From CAWKKW01 sp963850345 (GTDB lineage Bacteria > Acidobacteriota > Terriglobia > Terriglobales > Acidobacteriaceae), in contig CAWKKW010000011.1 in NCBI GenBank assembly GCA_963850345.1, forward strand, positions 181,857 through 245,856: DNA of 64,000 bases, read 5' to 3'. The stretch's first letter is position 1; the number at the start of each line of letters is the position of its first letter. This document shows positions 25,313 through 35,077 of the stretch, one piece after another. The notes under the pieces are model-generated. The model was not told where the DNA came from and searched no databases. It was given only the letters and a program-made list of their open reading frames with translations. The position numbers and the translations under genes were made by a program.

Positions 25313-27274
25313 ATGCCGCTAAGTGACAAATTTGAACGGCGTGCGGTTGACTCTCTGGTCGCTCGCCACGCAGAACTTGAGCGGCTGACGGTTTTTGCTC
25401 TTGGCGATGAGCCGCTCGTGATGCACATCCAGAGCATTCCGGGAGTAGGGAAAACGCACCTCCTGAATGCACTGGCGGCAAGCCTCGGTGGAATGGGCGT
25501 TTTCGTTGTGTGGATCGACGCGCGCTGGTGCGAGCCTTCTCCGGCGGCATTGTGTCGCGCGATCTGCCGGGAAATTGATCTCCCGGACTCCGAGGATTTC
25601 GCGATTGTAGCGGCCGGCCTGTCGAAGACGGCAGGAAGAACTCTTCTCGTACTCGACAGTTACGAATCTTTCCGTCTGCTCGACTCTTGGCTAAGACAAG
25701 TTTTTCTGTCCTCGCTCGGCGAAAATGTGCGGACAATCCTGGCCAGTCGGGAGCCACCGCGGCCCGCATGGCGCATTGCCCCTGCATGGAGAGGGCTGTT
25801 TGACTCGATGATCCTGGAGACGTTTCCTCCGCAGGTGGCGCTAGAGCATCTGACCTCCAAGGGTGTGCCCGAGGGCATCGCCTTGGAATTAAATCGGGTT
25901 GCGCGCGGGCATCCGATGGCGCTTTCTCTGGGATTGGCACTGTACTCTGCGGGCGGGCAAGTACGCGGGAGCGCGAGCACTCGTCATCAGGTGCTGGAGC
26001 ATATGGCGGAGCTGTTTCTGGAGAATGCCGATCCCGCGACCATACCGGTCGTACAGGCCGCTTCCCTGGTCCGAACAGCTACGGCGCCGCTGATGGCGGC
26101 CATGCTGCCGCATATCCCAGCTGATGAGGCACTGGATCGGCTGCGTGCCCTGCCATTTGTCAGCGCGGGACCCCATGGACTGCTGGTCCATGACGCCGTT
26201 CGTGGAGCGGTGTCGGGCACTCTCAAGTCGCGTGATCCTGCGCGCTATCAAGCGTATCGGCGTGCAGCTTCGCAGGTGGTGCATGATCAATACCGACAGG
26301 CGGCGCGATCGGACCATTGGCGTTGCACGGCGGACGTAATCTACCTGCTCGAGAACGAGAATCTGCGCGAAGGTTTTTTCCCGGCGACGGAGAGCACAGT
26401 TTCCGTCGAACCAGCTCGCGCGGACGACAAGACATCCATTTCAGCGATTATTCGCAACTTCGATGGACGCGAATCAAGTCAGGCGCTGGAGCAATGGTGG
26501 CACTACCATCCCGATTCATTTTTTGTGGTGCGGGATGAGCAAGGCGGAGTGCAAGGTTTCTACCTGGCAATTGTCTCGTCGAAGCTTCACAAGAATGTGC
26601 TGGCGAGAGATCCGCTTGCAGCGAGTTGGGCCAGGGACTTGCCGCGTTTAGAAGATAAGGCTGCCACTCTTTGGCTCAGGCGTACGCTGGATCGAGACAC
26701 GGGAGAAGGGCCGTCGTCCGGGCAGGCAGCCTGCTGGCTCGACATCAAACGAACTTACTTAGAACTGCGTCCGCAGCTGCGCTGGGTGTATACCTGCTAT
26801 CGCGATGCGGAGCTCTATCGCCGCTCCCTCGAGCAATTGGGATTTCGGCTGGCGGACGAGGGCCGCCCGACTCTCGACGGAGGTATGCAACACACATTTC
26901 GGCTCGACATGGGCGTTGATTCCGTAGATGGCTGGCTTGGTAACCTGCTTGCCCAGGAAGTCGGGACAGTAAAAGGCGAGGCTGAGGATAGCTCGACATT
27001 GCTGGATGAGCAAGCGCGTGAGCTAGTGGTGGGCGGCCGCCGAATCAGCCTGACCCCCCTTGAATTCGGAGTCATCGCATATCTCATGTCGAGGCCGAAT
27101 AAGGCGGTGGCTCGCTATGAACTCGTCGAGGCCGTTTGGCGATATGGAAAGGAAGCGTCAACCAGTAACGTGGTGGAGACGGTGGTGCGCTCCGTGAGAC
27201 AGAAGCTGGGAGCCCACAGGAACGTGCTGGAAACCGTGCGGGGAGTTGGCTACCGGTATCGCCCGACGACCTAA
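25313..27274 (+). CDS. STAND-like ATPase / GNAT-like / OmpR-type winged-helix fusion regulator
   Basis: A 653-residue protein with three parts. Residues ~15-330 form a P-loop NTPase: Walker A 'SIPGVGKTHLL' with K47-T48, Walker B 'TLLVLDSYE' with D115, and an 'ILASRE' sensor-like strand, as in STAND/NB-ARC ATPases. Residues ~385-540 look like a GNAT acyltransferase or ligand-binding fold ('DSFFVVRDEQGGVQGFYLAIVSS' ... 'YRDAELYRRSLEQLGFRLADEGR'). Residues ~560-653 form an OmpR/PhoB-type DNA-binding domain ('LVVGGRRISLTPLEFGVIAYLMSRP', 'SNVVETVVRSVRQKLG', 'ETVRGVGYRYRP'). No receiver domain is present, so ATP- or ligand-driven activation is inferred. It is convergent with the methyltransferase pair. 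Predicted cytoplasmic regulator; targets unknown. Confidence 0.8.
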   Translation: MPLSDKFERRAVDSLVARHAELERLTVFALGDEPLVMHIQSIPGVGKTHLLNALAASLGGMGVFVVWIDARWCEPSPAALCRAICREIDLPDSEDFAIVAAGLSKTAGRTLLVLDSYESFRLLDSWLRQVFLSSLGENVRTILASREPPRPAWRIAPAWRGLFDSMILETFPPQVALEHLTSKGVPEGIALELNRVARGHPMALSLGLALYSAGGQVRGSASTRHQVLEHMAELFLENADPATIPVVQAASLVRTATAPLMAAMLPHIPADEALDRLRALPFVSAGPHGLLVHDAVRGAVSGTLKSRDPARYQAYRRAASQVVHDQYRQAARSDHWRCTADVIYLLENENLREGFFPATESTVSVEPARADDKTSISAIIRNFDGRESSQALEQWWHYHPDSFFVVRDEQGGVQGFYLAIVSSKLHKNVLARDPLAASWARDLPRLEDKAATLWLRRTLDRDTGEGPSSGQAACWLDIKRTYLELRPQLRWVYTCYRDAELYRRSLEQLGFRLADEGRPTLDGGMQHTFRLDMGVDSVDGWLGNLLAQEVGTVKGEAEDSSTLLDEQARELVVGGRRISLTPLEFGVIAYLMSRPNKAVARYELVEAVWRYGKEASTSNVVETVVRSVRQKLGAHRNVLETVRGVGYRYRPTT

Positions 27275-27304
27275 TTATGTGCTCCCCGCGCGGAGTTAAA
27301 TGGT

Positions 27305-28387
27305 TCAGGGACGAGCCTCAAAAATGAGGTTAAACGGAGTTTCCATAACGACCCTGGTGCTCCGGAATCCCGCCTCATTAAGGATTGCCAGCAACTGAGC
27401 AGCACCCGCCTGTGCTCCCAGTGAATAGCGCCCTCCTTGCGAGAGTGCGTTCTGGGTACAGAGAGCAGCGGATGCTGAGTAGTACATCCTAGCCACGGGC
27501 CCGACATTTTCCTCCGGTCTGTCTTTTGCGAATGGTTCGACCAGCATTAATGCGCCCTCGGGAGTCATCGCCTGCCGGGAAGCCCAGACAGCTTCGAGCG
27601 GATCCCCCATATCGTGGAGTGAATCCATGAAGCAGACCAGGTCGAATTTCTCCTCGCTACTCGCAAGGACTCGCGGAGTTGCTACCTCAAACCGAATCTG
27701 ATCGCTGACACCGGCTTCCTTCGCTCGTTCCCTGGCCACGGCAATCGAAGATTCGTGGTAGTCAATTCCCACGAACTTTGAATTTGGAAACGCCTGCGCC
27801 ATGAGGATCGCCGAGGCGCCGTGCCCACAGCCAACATCGGCTACGCGCCCGCCTTTGGCCAACCGATCCTGGATGCCGCTGAGAGATGGAATCCACGTCT
27901 GAGTCAAATGAGCCCGGTATCCGTTGCGAAAGAAGGCCTCCGTTCCGGTGAACAGCCGACAGTTGTGCTCATGCCAGCCCATTCCCTGGCCGGAGCGGAA
28001 AGCGCTTAGGATTTTATCTTCGTCTTGCCAAAACGATGCCGCCACGTCGAAGGCCGGCGGAAGAAATGCGGGACTCTCCGGATTCGCCAAAACAAAAGCG
28101 TGTTCAGGTGGCAGCGAGTACTGGTTGGTATTCGCATCGAAAAATACATATCCTCCGGCGACTTGGCCGTTGAGCCACTCTCGCACTGAGCGCTCGTTGG
28201 TGGTGGTGCGACGCGCCAACTCATCCGAACTGATAGGGCCGCTCTCGGCCATGGCCCCGTAAAGACCGAGCTTGTGTCCGATGTTAGTCATTAGACCAGC
28301 CATGGCGGCTGCAAGATCGGTTACCACTTGGCCGGCGAACTTCTCAATTCTATGCTGCATGTCTTCCGCGCTGTTTTGGGTCTGCAT
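27305..28387 (-). CDS. Class I SAM-dependent methyltransferase with N-terminal winged-helix (Rv2258c-like)
   Basis: A 360-residue methyltransferase. The N-terminal ~100 residues form the winged-helix dimerisation domain of the Rv2258c-like group ('GLYGAMAESGPISSDELARRTTTNERSVREWLNGQVAGGYV'). The catalytic domain carries motif I 'VADVGCGHGASAI', the acidic SAM loop 'FVGIDYHESS', and 'FDLVCFMDSLHDMGDP' as motif II. Substrate is not predictable, although small secondary metabolites are typical for the family. It overlaps the upstream YdhR-like gene at a TAATG junction, so the two are translationally coupled. Confidence 0.88.
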   Translation of the reverse strand: MQTQNSAEDMQHRIEKFAGQVVTDLAAAMAGLMTNIGHKLGLYGAMAESGPISSDELARRTTTNERSVREWLNGQVAGGYVFFDANTNQYSLPPEHAFVLANPESPAFLPPAFDVAASFWQDEDKILSAFRSGQGMGWHEHNCRLFTGTEAFFRNGYRAHLTQTWIPSLSGIQDRLAKGGRVADVGCGHGASAILMAQAFPNSKFVGIDYHESSIAVARERAKEAGVSDQIRFEVATPRVLASSEEKFDLVCFMDSLHDMGDPLEAVWASRQAMTPEGALMLVEPFAKDRPEENVGPVARMYYSASAALCTQNALSQGGRYSLGAQAGAAQLLAILNEAGFRSTRVVMETPFNLIFEARP

Positions 28388-28767
28388 TACTCACCTCCCG
28401 ACAAAAAAGCAACTGGTTCTACATACTGCATGTGAACGGCCGGCAGAGGAGCTCGCGTAAGAGCCGAGAGGGAGTTCTCAACGTCCCACAACTCCGACTT
28501 GGTGGACACGACTGCAGTATCGCTGCGCAGGGTCTGAACTACCGGGTGGTTCAGGTAAGCTTCGGCAGTCCCACGGTTGGCAAAAAGATACGTGCCTCCC
28601 ATCTCAAACTTGTCTTCCTGCGAGACCCATATCTTCCAGATCAGACCTTCTATCGAGGCAATGATGCCCGCTGCTGCTCGGCTCCTGGAAAGCAAGACAT
28701 GTGGAGGTACCCGCAACTTGAAGCACAGCTGCAGGAGGGTGTAATTGGTAGCACTCTTCTCTGACAT
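28387..28767 (-). CDS. YdhR-like monooxygenase-family protein
   Basis: A 126-residue protein. 'IEGLIWKIWVSQEDKFEMGGTYLFANRGTAEAYLNHPVV' is the signature of the YdhR family, a dimeric ferredoxin-like (ABM-type) fold for which an enzymatic role has been proposed but not well defined. The N-terminus (first ~35 residues) is basic and less conserved. Its stop codon overlaps the methyltransferase start (TAATG), forming a two-gene unit. No known substrate. The operon lies next to, but convergent with, the ATPase/winged-helix regulator gene. Confidence 0.78.
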   Translation of the reverse strand: MSEKSATNYTLLQLCFKLRVPPHVLLSRSRAAAGIIASIEGLIWKIWVSQEDKFEMGGTYLFANRGTAEAYLNHPVVQTLRSDTAVVSTKSELWDVENSLSALTRAPLPAVHMQYVEPVAFLSGGE

Positions 28768-29374
28768 TTCATTTCTCCAATCTGGTTTGTCTCTGCATCT
28801 GTGGCAGACAAAGATGAGTCTAGGAGACCTGAAGCCTTCAAAGATGAGGCCACGATGAGATCATCATGAGATTTGAACGCCGCCGAATCTACATCTCGTG
28901 CAGCGTGCTGGTGGCCTGAGGACATAGATCGTTCAATGTCTCTTGGATTGGAATTGGGAAACGGAGATTTTGCGAATAACTCGTCTCGAGTTACACATAG
29001 CCAACTCACTCATCGAGTGTTTACGATCCGTTGGTGGTCGCTCTTTTGGCTCGGGAGGATCACCGCGATCCCAGTCAATTCGCGATCTGGGCCTGCTCGG
29101 GCATCCTCTACATTTCCCAGCTTAGGTCACGGCAATGTAGAGTGGGATTCGCGAACGCTGACGTTTATTTCTTCAAGTTGGTAAGTGAGGCGAGCCATAA
29201 GCTCATCTTCCGATCCACGCTCCTCGCGTGACCTGCTAGTGGTTCGACCATTATTTTCGGGGAATAGGCCTTATCTTGACGGCTGAAGAACTCGCGCTAG
29301 AATGGCGTACCGCGTCTTCGATGCTTTTGCTTGCCCTTGAATAGCAACCATACGTTTAGAGAGATTGCACAGCC
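28768..29374. other. Intergenic region between divergent genes, 607 bases
   Basis: This gap separates the YdhR-like gene (minus) from the Gfo/Idh/MocA gene (plus). Short frames are present (28873-29184 plus) but lack ribosome binding sites or recognisable motifs, and I do not call them. The clear element is the promoter at 29276-29303. Confidence 0.5.
29276..29303 (+). promoter_or_regulatory. Candidate sigma-70 promoter of the Gfo/Idh/MocA gene
   Basis: TTGACG at 29276-29281 and TAGAAT at 29298-29303 with a 16-base spacer. The leader would be about 65 bases before the ATG at 29375. Confidence 0.55.
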
Positions 29375-30769
29375 ATGAACCTGTCCACGCAAGCCTCGGC
29401 CTCCCGCCGTGAATTCATCAAAAACACGGGCAAATTAGCCGCGGTTTCGGCTTTGTCCAATGTGGCCATTCCCGGTGCCCATGCAGCAGGCAGCGACGAG
29501 ATCCGAGTCGTACTGATCGGCTGCGGTGGGCGCGGCGGCGGCGCGGCAGCCAACGCACTTTCGGTCAAGCGCGGCCCTGTCAAGCTCGTGGCCATGGCCG
29601 ACATCTTCCCGGATCGCCTCCAGACAGACCTGACCAAGCTGCGGACGCAGTTTGCCAGCCAGGTGGACGTGCCGCCAGAACGCCAGTTCATCGGCTTCGA
29701 CGCTTATCAGAAAGCGATGGATTGTTTGAAACCCGGCGACGTCGCCATTTTCGCTACGCCGCCGGCGTTTCGCTGGGTGCATTTCGCTTACGCGATCCAG
29801 AAGGGTCTGAATGTCTTCATGGAGAAGCCGCTTTCGGCTGACGGACCCACCAGCAAACGCATGTTCAGCCTTGGGCACGAGGCCCAGGCCAAGAACCTGA
29901 AGGTCGGTGTGGGATTGATGTCGCGTCATAACCGGGCGATGCAGGAACTGGCCAAGCGCGTCCACGATGGCGAGATTGGCGAGATCATTCTGCAACGGGG
30001 TTACCGCATGCACGGGCCGGGCGGATATTTCTCCTCGCTTCCGAAACCTGCCGGCATCACCGACCTTCTTTACCAGGTGCAGCGCTTCCACAGTTTCATA
30101 TGGGCCAGCGGTGGCTGCTTCAACGACTTCTATATCCACTTAATTGATCAGCTGGGGTGGATGAAGAACGAGTGGCCCGTGAAGGCGCAGGCGCTGGGCG
30201 GCCGGCAGTACCGCTCCAGTCCTGAAGGAATCCTGTATGTCGATCAGAATTTCGACACATACTCAGTGGAATACACCTATTCCGACGGCACCAAGTTCTT
30301 CTTCGACGGGCGCACCATCCCCGGATGCGAACAGATCTACTCCAGCTACCTGCAAGGCACCAAAGGGTCGGGAATAGCCTCGAAAGAAGGCGATTGCGGG
30401 CAGCCGTCGAGCCTGTATGCAAGCCAGGACCTGACCTCCAAATTACTTTGGGAATCCAAGGTTAAGCCGGAGGAGCAGGATCCTTATCAAAACGAATGGA
30501 ATGATTTGGTCGACGCCATTCGAGACGATAAGCCCTACAACGAGGTGCAGCGTGGAGTGGAAGCGAGCCTGGTCTCGAGCATGGGCCGCATGGCCGCCCA
30601 CACCGGCCGGGAAGTGACCTTTGACCAGATGCTCAACTGCGATTTCGAAATGTCGCCGAACACAGACAAGTTCACAATGGATTCCCCAGCGCCGCTGGTT
30701 GCGGATGCCAACGGCCGATATCCTGTGCCGCAACCGGGAATCGTGACCTCACGCGAATATCGAGCATAG
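29375..30769 (+). CDS. Gfo/Idh/MocA family oxidoreductase, Tat-exported
   Basis: A 464-residue NAD(P)-dependent sugar oxidoreductase. It starts with a Tat signal ('SRREFIKNTGKLAAVSAL' ... cleavage near 'AHAAG'). The Rossmann motif follows ('RVVLIGCGGRGGGA', residues ~45-58), then the family lysine in 'MEKPLS' and the C-terminal alpha/beta domain with 'GGCFNDFYIHLIDQL', which supplies the conserved His-rich region. Such periplasmic oxidoreductases act on sugars, inositols or uronates. Substrate is unknown. It is followed 178 bases later by a TIM-barrel sugar isomerase, also with a Tat-like signal, so both probably act in one exported sugar pathway. Confidence 0.92.
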   Translation: MNLSTQASASRREFIKNTGKLAAVSALSNVAIPGAHAAGSDEIRVVLIGCGGRGGGAAANALSVKRGPVKLVAMADIFPDRLQTDLTKLRTQFASQVDVPPERQFIGFDAYQKAMDCLKPGDVAIFATPPAFRWVHFAYAIQKGLNVFMEKPLSADGPTSKRMFSLGHEAQAKNLKVGVGLMSRHNRAMQELAKRVHDGEIGEIILQRGYRMHGPGGYFSSLPKPAGITDLLYQVQRFHSFIWASGGCFNDFYIHLIDQLGWMKNEWPVKAQALGGRQYRSSPEGILYVDQNFDTYSVEYTYSDGTKFFFDGRTIPGCEQIYSSYLQGTKGSGIASKEGDCGQPSSLYASQDLTSKLLWESKVKPEEQDPYQNEWNDLVDAIRDDKPYNEVQRGVEASLVSSMGRMAAHTGREVTFDQMLNCDFEMSPNTDKFTMDSPAPLVADANGRYPVPQPGIVTSREYRA

Positions 30770-30947
30770 GCTTGTCATTGCAGGACCTCGCAACCCTCAG
30801 CGGCGCTTGGCAGACCCTGCTGGCGATTTGCGTTTTGGGCTTGACGCGCCTCCCTGGTTCCTATGAGCTTTCCCTTCTCCGAAATGGCGGGATTGACTGG
30901 AGAACGGTGCCGATCGACGGGTTGCGCCGATTATAGGAGACGAAGCT

Positions 30948-31964
30948 ATGGCGAATGAAAGCTCAATGTGGAATCGGCGCGAATTCTTGAAGGTGGGCGG
31001 CGCATCCGCGGCATCGCTGGGCATCACGGGAGCAAAGCCTGCGACGGCGCAGGAGCATGCAGGGCAGGCAGCCATGCCGGCAGATACGCCCTATCCCAAA
31101 CTCTCCATCCTCACTCCGTACTCGCCGGAGAAGCTCGCCTTTGCAGCGCAAGCCGGTTACGAAGGCGTGGTGGTGACGCTGGGACCGGACTTCAATCCGG
31201 ATCTAAGCGACAGCGCCATCGACGGGATTCTGGCCGCGGCGCGCAACGCAGGCATTCGTATTATCAGCATTGAATATTTTCGTCCAAATCACACGGACCC
31301 CGATGCAGGCAAACGCGCGGCTGCGAATGCCGAGTTTGTTCGCGCTCTGGAGTTTGGCCATCGCCTGGGCTGCAAGTTTGTTGGCACCTTCAGCGGCGGG
31401 ATGCCGGGCGCCAGCATGGAAGATCAGGCCAAAGCCTTCGCCGATGTCTTCAACGAGAAATACCTGCCCGTTTGCGAAAAACTCGGTGTGACGATGGGAT
31501 GGGAGAACTATCCAAACGAAGCCAATTTCGCCTCCACTCCAGCGGCGATGCTGGCCGTCTTCGACCTCGTGCCGAGCAAACGACTCGGGTTGGAATTCGA
31601 TCCTTCGCATTTCGTGCGGCAGTACATTGATCCGATAAGCGTGGCGTGGCAGCTCAAAGATCGCATCCTCGCCGTGCATGCGAAGGACACCGAGATCATC
31701 CGGCCGGTGCTACAGCAGGTGGGCATCTCCGGACAGGGATGGTGGCGTTACCGCATCCCGGGACAGGGCCTCGTAAACTGGCCGGAGTTCCTCACCGTGC
31801 TGCTCCAGATCCAATTTAACGGCGGCATCGCGGTGGAGCACGAGGACCCGTTCTGGGATGCGCCGCAAAGCGCCGACCTTCCCGACTTCCCGCAGCAGCG
31901 TAAGGACGGATTCATACTGGCGCGGCGTTTTCTGGGACAGTATCTGCCGGGACGACTGGTGTAA
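30948..31964 (+). CDS. Sugar phosphate isomerase/epimerase (TIM barrel), Tat-like signal
   Basis: A 338-residue AP-endonuclease-2-like TIM barrel. The N-terminus 'NRREFLKVGGASAASLG' is a twin-arginine signal. Barrel strands are visible at 'LSILTPYS', 'GVVVTLG', 'IRIISIEYF', 'CKFVGTFSGG', 'VTMGWENYPN' and 'GIAVEHEDP'. Acidic and histidine residues for the metal site (E in WENYP, D in FDPSH, H in AVHAKD, E in VEHED) match xylose-isomerase-like isomerases/epimerases. It follows the Gfo/Idh/MocA gene in the same orientation. Likely isomerises or epimerises the sugar handled by that oxidoreductase; substrate inferred only as carbohydrate. Confidence 0.9.
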   Translation: MANESSMWNRREFLKVGGASAASLGITGAKPATAQEHAGQAAMPADTPYPKLSILTPYSPEKLAFAAQAGYEGVVVTLGPDFNPDLSDSAIDGILAAARNAGIRIISIEYFRPNHTDPDAGKRAAANAEFVRALEFGHRLGCKFVGTFSGGMPGASMEDQAKAFADVFNEKYLPVCEKLGVTMGWENYPNEANFASTPAAMLAVFDLVPSKRLGLEFDPSHFVRQYIDPISVAWQLKDRILAVHAKDTEIIRPVLQQVGISGQGWWRYRIPGQGLVNWPEFLTVLLQIQFNGGIAVEHEDPFWDAPQSADLPDFPQQRKDGFILARRFLGQYLPGRLV

Positions 31965-32132
31965 TCACTGTGTTCACGAGTGGCGCGACAAGCAGCGTTG
32001 CAGCCCACTCCGCGACCAGCTACAACGGCACCTGCACCGAATTGGCTACTCCAACAAAGCAGAGGATCGACAGCAGCAGCCAATTCGCGAAAAGGATCGG
32101 GCCTTCACAGAAGCCGTGCAATCGCATCGATT

Positions 32133-34823
32133 TTAAGGCAAAGAAACAGCCTGGCTCAGTGGAAGCGCTCTGGACGAAGTGCCAACGAGCAATGTACGTT
32201 GCCCCGTGGTTTTGACCCATCGCTTCTCGGCGACAGACCAGTATTGGAAGGCTCGCAGAGGCACGTGCATTGACACTTCCCGCGCTTCGCCTGGATCGAG
32301 GGAGACGCGGTCAAATGCTACGAGGGTCTTGGGAGCGAACTGCACACCCTGCGGCTTGGTTTTAGGGGCAGCCAGGTAGACCTGCGGCACTTCGTCACCG
32401 CGGACCGAGCCAGCGTTCCTTACCTTTACACTCACATCGATTCCGCCGCCGGAGGCGGGCTGCGCTTTGAGGTCGGAGAGTTCGAACTTGGTGTAGGACA
32501 GTCCGAAGCCGAATGGGAAGAGCGGCTCGATCTTCTGATCGTCGAACCATCGATACCCGACCAGAACGCCCTCGGAGAATGTCGTTTTGCCATCCACGCC
32601 TTTCGCCGAGCGTTCCGGATGCGCCGGTGAAGTTGCCGGATAGTCGGCGAGCGACTTGCCCCAGGTCATCGGCAGCTTACCCCCGGGATTATTCAGGCCA
32701 AGCAGAGTCTTGGCTTCCGCCACGCCACCCTCATCACCGGGCCACCACATTTCAACGACACCCTTCACCTTGTCGAGCCAGGGCATGGCTATGGGTTGAG
32801 AGGTGTTTAGCACCACTATGGTATTGGGATTGATGGCTGCCACTTCTTCAATCAACTTGTCCTGGTCGCCGGGAAGTTCAAAGTGGGGCTTGTCCCGCGT
32901 CCAGACAAAGACCACCGCAACGGAAGCGTTTTTTGCTGCAGCCAGGGCCTCACGATGAGCGGCTTCGCGAGCTTCGGGCGTCATCCAGTTGAGCCGAATC
33001 TGAACGGGCGCATTGGAGGTATCCACTGAAGTGACCACCTCGATGGCATGCTTGCCCGCGGTCAACTGCACGGCGCGACGGACGTTGTCGAGTCCGTCGG
33101 TGGTGGGAATGCCGTTGTCCTGTGTGGCGTGCTGGAGATCGCCGTGGACGGTGCCTTCCACGGCTCCGCTCCGTCCAACTTCTTTTCCATCGATGCTCAG
33201 CTTGCCGCGCGTGCCAAGAAGCTGCAGGTAGAACCAATAGGAGCCGTCAGCCGGTATCTGGATGTCGCCCTTCCAGGTGGCGACGCTGTTGGGTGCAAGC
33301 GCGTTGCCCTTGCTAGTGGTGAAGTCAAGGACCGGATCGACGTTGCCGGTGCCGTTCGCGGATGTTCTGAGCAGTCCGGGCTTTCCATCATGGCTGAGCA
33401 GCGCAGCGTCGATCGGCTTGCCTGTCATGTCATCGTCTAGGGCAAAGGTGACCTTCGCTGATGGTGCGAGCTGCTTCAAAGCTGCGACTGGGCCAATCTG
33501 CAACTCCGGAACTCCGGGAGACCGCTCTCCGAAGGTTCCAATGGAGGCGACCTGTCCTGCTGTGGGACCGATCAGCGCGATGGTCTCGTTCTGTTTTAGC
33601 GGCAGAATGCCACCTTCATTCTTGAGCAGAACTGCGGCGTCTTCTGCAGTCTTCTCGATGATCGCGCCATTCGCCTTGAAATCCTGTTGCGTTACATCGT
33701 GCTTCTGCTTGCCGTCCAGATAGCCAAACCGATCGATTTCGTAGAGGACACGGCGCGCTGCCTCGGTGATGGTGGCCTCGGTGATGGTTCCATCCTGCAT
33801 CGCCGTCCGCATGGTTGCGGAGTCAGACTCCATGGGAAAGGCGTTCATATCCATGCCGCCGCCCTTTGTTTCTTCGGGAATCGTGCCTCCCAGCATGCCC
33901 GCCAGAGCTGCCAAATTGGGTTTCACGGGCGCACCGCTGTTCTCCGGGCGCGTACGGAAGAAGGTATGCATCATGCCGGCGAAGGGACTGTTGTCTGCAA
34001 CTTCGCCGGGCATCTCCATCGTCAGTCCCTGATTGATGAAGTGCACGTTATGTACGCCGCCCCAATCGGACGTGACAAAGCCTTTGAATCCCAATTCGTC
34101 GCGCAGGATCGTTTTCAGCGTGTCCGCATTGCCGCAGGCGAACGTGCCATTGAGTCTGTTGTATGAGCACATGATGGAAGCCACGCCCGCCTCGACTGCG
34201 GCGGCGAAAGGCGCCACGTACACCTCATGCAGAGTCTGCGGATCGACGAAGATGTTGTAGGAGTCGGAATCGTAGGCGACGAAATGCTTGGCCTGAGACA
34301 TGACTCCTTGTGCCTGTTCGCCACGAATTTCAGCTGCGCCCATCGCGCCGTTCAGGAAAGGATCCTCGCCAAGCGTGTTATAGCTGCGCGCAAAGGTTAT
34401 ATCGCGATCGATGTTGATGAATGGCTGCAGCACCACATCAATCCCCAACGAACGTGCCTCTCTTCCGATCGCTACACCGTTCTGTTCGGCATCCTTGAGA
34501 CTCCACGTGGCAGCAACACCCATGGTTGCCGTCTGTGCCTGTCCTGCAACGCGCGTCAACACTCCCGGAGGGCCGTCGGCGAACCGCAACGAAGGCACCC
34601 CCAGACGGGGCACGCCAGGGAGATATCCTGCCTGACCCTGGTTGGTGGCAGCGGGCTCCACGTCTCCACGGATCAAGTTCATTTTTTCCTCGAGTGTCAT
34701 CTGCTTCAAAAGGCTATCGATTCTCGACTGGTTGGCTGTCTCGGCTGGCACTGTCTGCGCCCAGTTCCACGGTGAAAACGTCATCATGCAAACGCAAAGA
34801 GTGATGGCCGATCGTGAAATCAT
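32133..34823 (-). CDS. GH3 beta-glucosidase-type glycoside hydrolase, exported
   Basis: An 896-residue family-3 glycoside hydrolase. A short signal peptide (residues ~1-22, 'SPWNWAQ') precedes the (beta/alpha)8 domain. The nucleophile is D253 in 'GFVTSDWGGVHN', with substrate-binding blocks 'DGPPGVLTR' and 'KHFVAYDSD'. A PA14-like insertion ('SYWFYLQLLGTRGKLSIDGKEVG') splits the alpha/beta sandwich, as in beta-glucosidases of this type, and a fibronectin-III-like domain ends the protein. Acts on beta-linked gluco- or xylo-oligosaccharides in the periplasm. Start 34823 has AGGAG upstream; the frame stays open to 34880 without a better site. Confidence 0.93.
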   Translation of the reverse strand: MISRSAITLCVCMMTFSPWNWAQTVPAETANQSRIDSLLKQMTLEEKMNLIRGDVEPAATNQGQAGYLPGVPRLGVPSLRFADGPPGVLTRVAGQAQTATMGVAATWSLKDAEQNGVAIGREARSLGIDVVLQPFINIDRDITFARSYNTLGEDPFLNGAMGAAEIRGEQAQGVMSQAKHFVAYDSDSYNIFVDPQTLHEVYVAPFAAAVEAGVASIMCSYNRLNGTFACGNADTLKTILRDELGFKGFVTSDWGGVHNVHFINQGLTMEMPGEVADNSPFAGMMHTFFRTRPENSGAPVKPNLAALAGMLGGTIPEETKGGGMDMNAFPMESDSATMRTAMQDGTITEATITEAARRVLYEIDRFGYLDGKQKHDVTQQDFKANGAIIEKTAEDAAVLLKNEGGILPLKQNETIALIGPTAGQVASIGTFGERSPGVPELQIGPVAALKQLAPSAKVTFALDDDMTGKPIDAALLSHDGKPGLLRTSANGTGNVDPVLDFTTSKGNALAPNSVATWKGDIQIPADGSYWFYLQLLGTRGKLSIDGKEVGRSGAVEGTVHGDLQHATQDNGIPTTDGLDNVRRAVQLTAGKHAIEVVTSVDTSNAPVQIRLNWMTPEAREAAHREALAAAKNASVAVVFVWTRDKPHFELPGDQDKLIEEVAAINPNTIVVLNTSQPIAMPWLDKVKGVVEMWWPGDEGGVAEAKTLLGLNNPGGKLPMTWGKSLADYPATSPAHPERSAKGVDGKTTFSEGVLVGYRWFDDQKIEPLFPFGFGLSYTKFELSDLKAQPASGGGIDVSVKVRNAGSVRGDEVPQVYLAAPKTKPQGVQFAPKTLVAFDRVSLDPGEAREVSMHVPLRAFQYWSVAEKRWVKTTGQRTLLVGTSSRALPLSQAVSLP

Positions 34824-35077
34824 TCGTAATGCTCCTGGAGGGCAACGGGCCCGGCACTTTTGGGAACGGCAAGAATACATGGCGCCTGTGCGTATCGGCT
34901 ACAACTTACTCGCAAGTCCGGCGATCTGGACTGGGTGGACGAGGCAAGAGGCCCAGCACGGAGTCCAAGAGCTGGTCAGGAACGTGGCTAATCCTTCAGA
35001 TGGAGAGGCTCAGCAAGCCCGGATAGACATATCGTGCATGAAGTTTTCAGCGGGAGTTTTGTCAACGATTGATTCGA

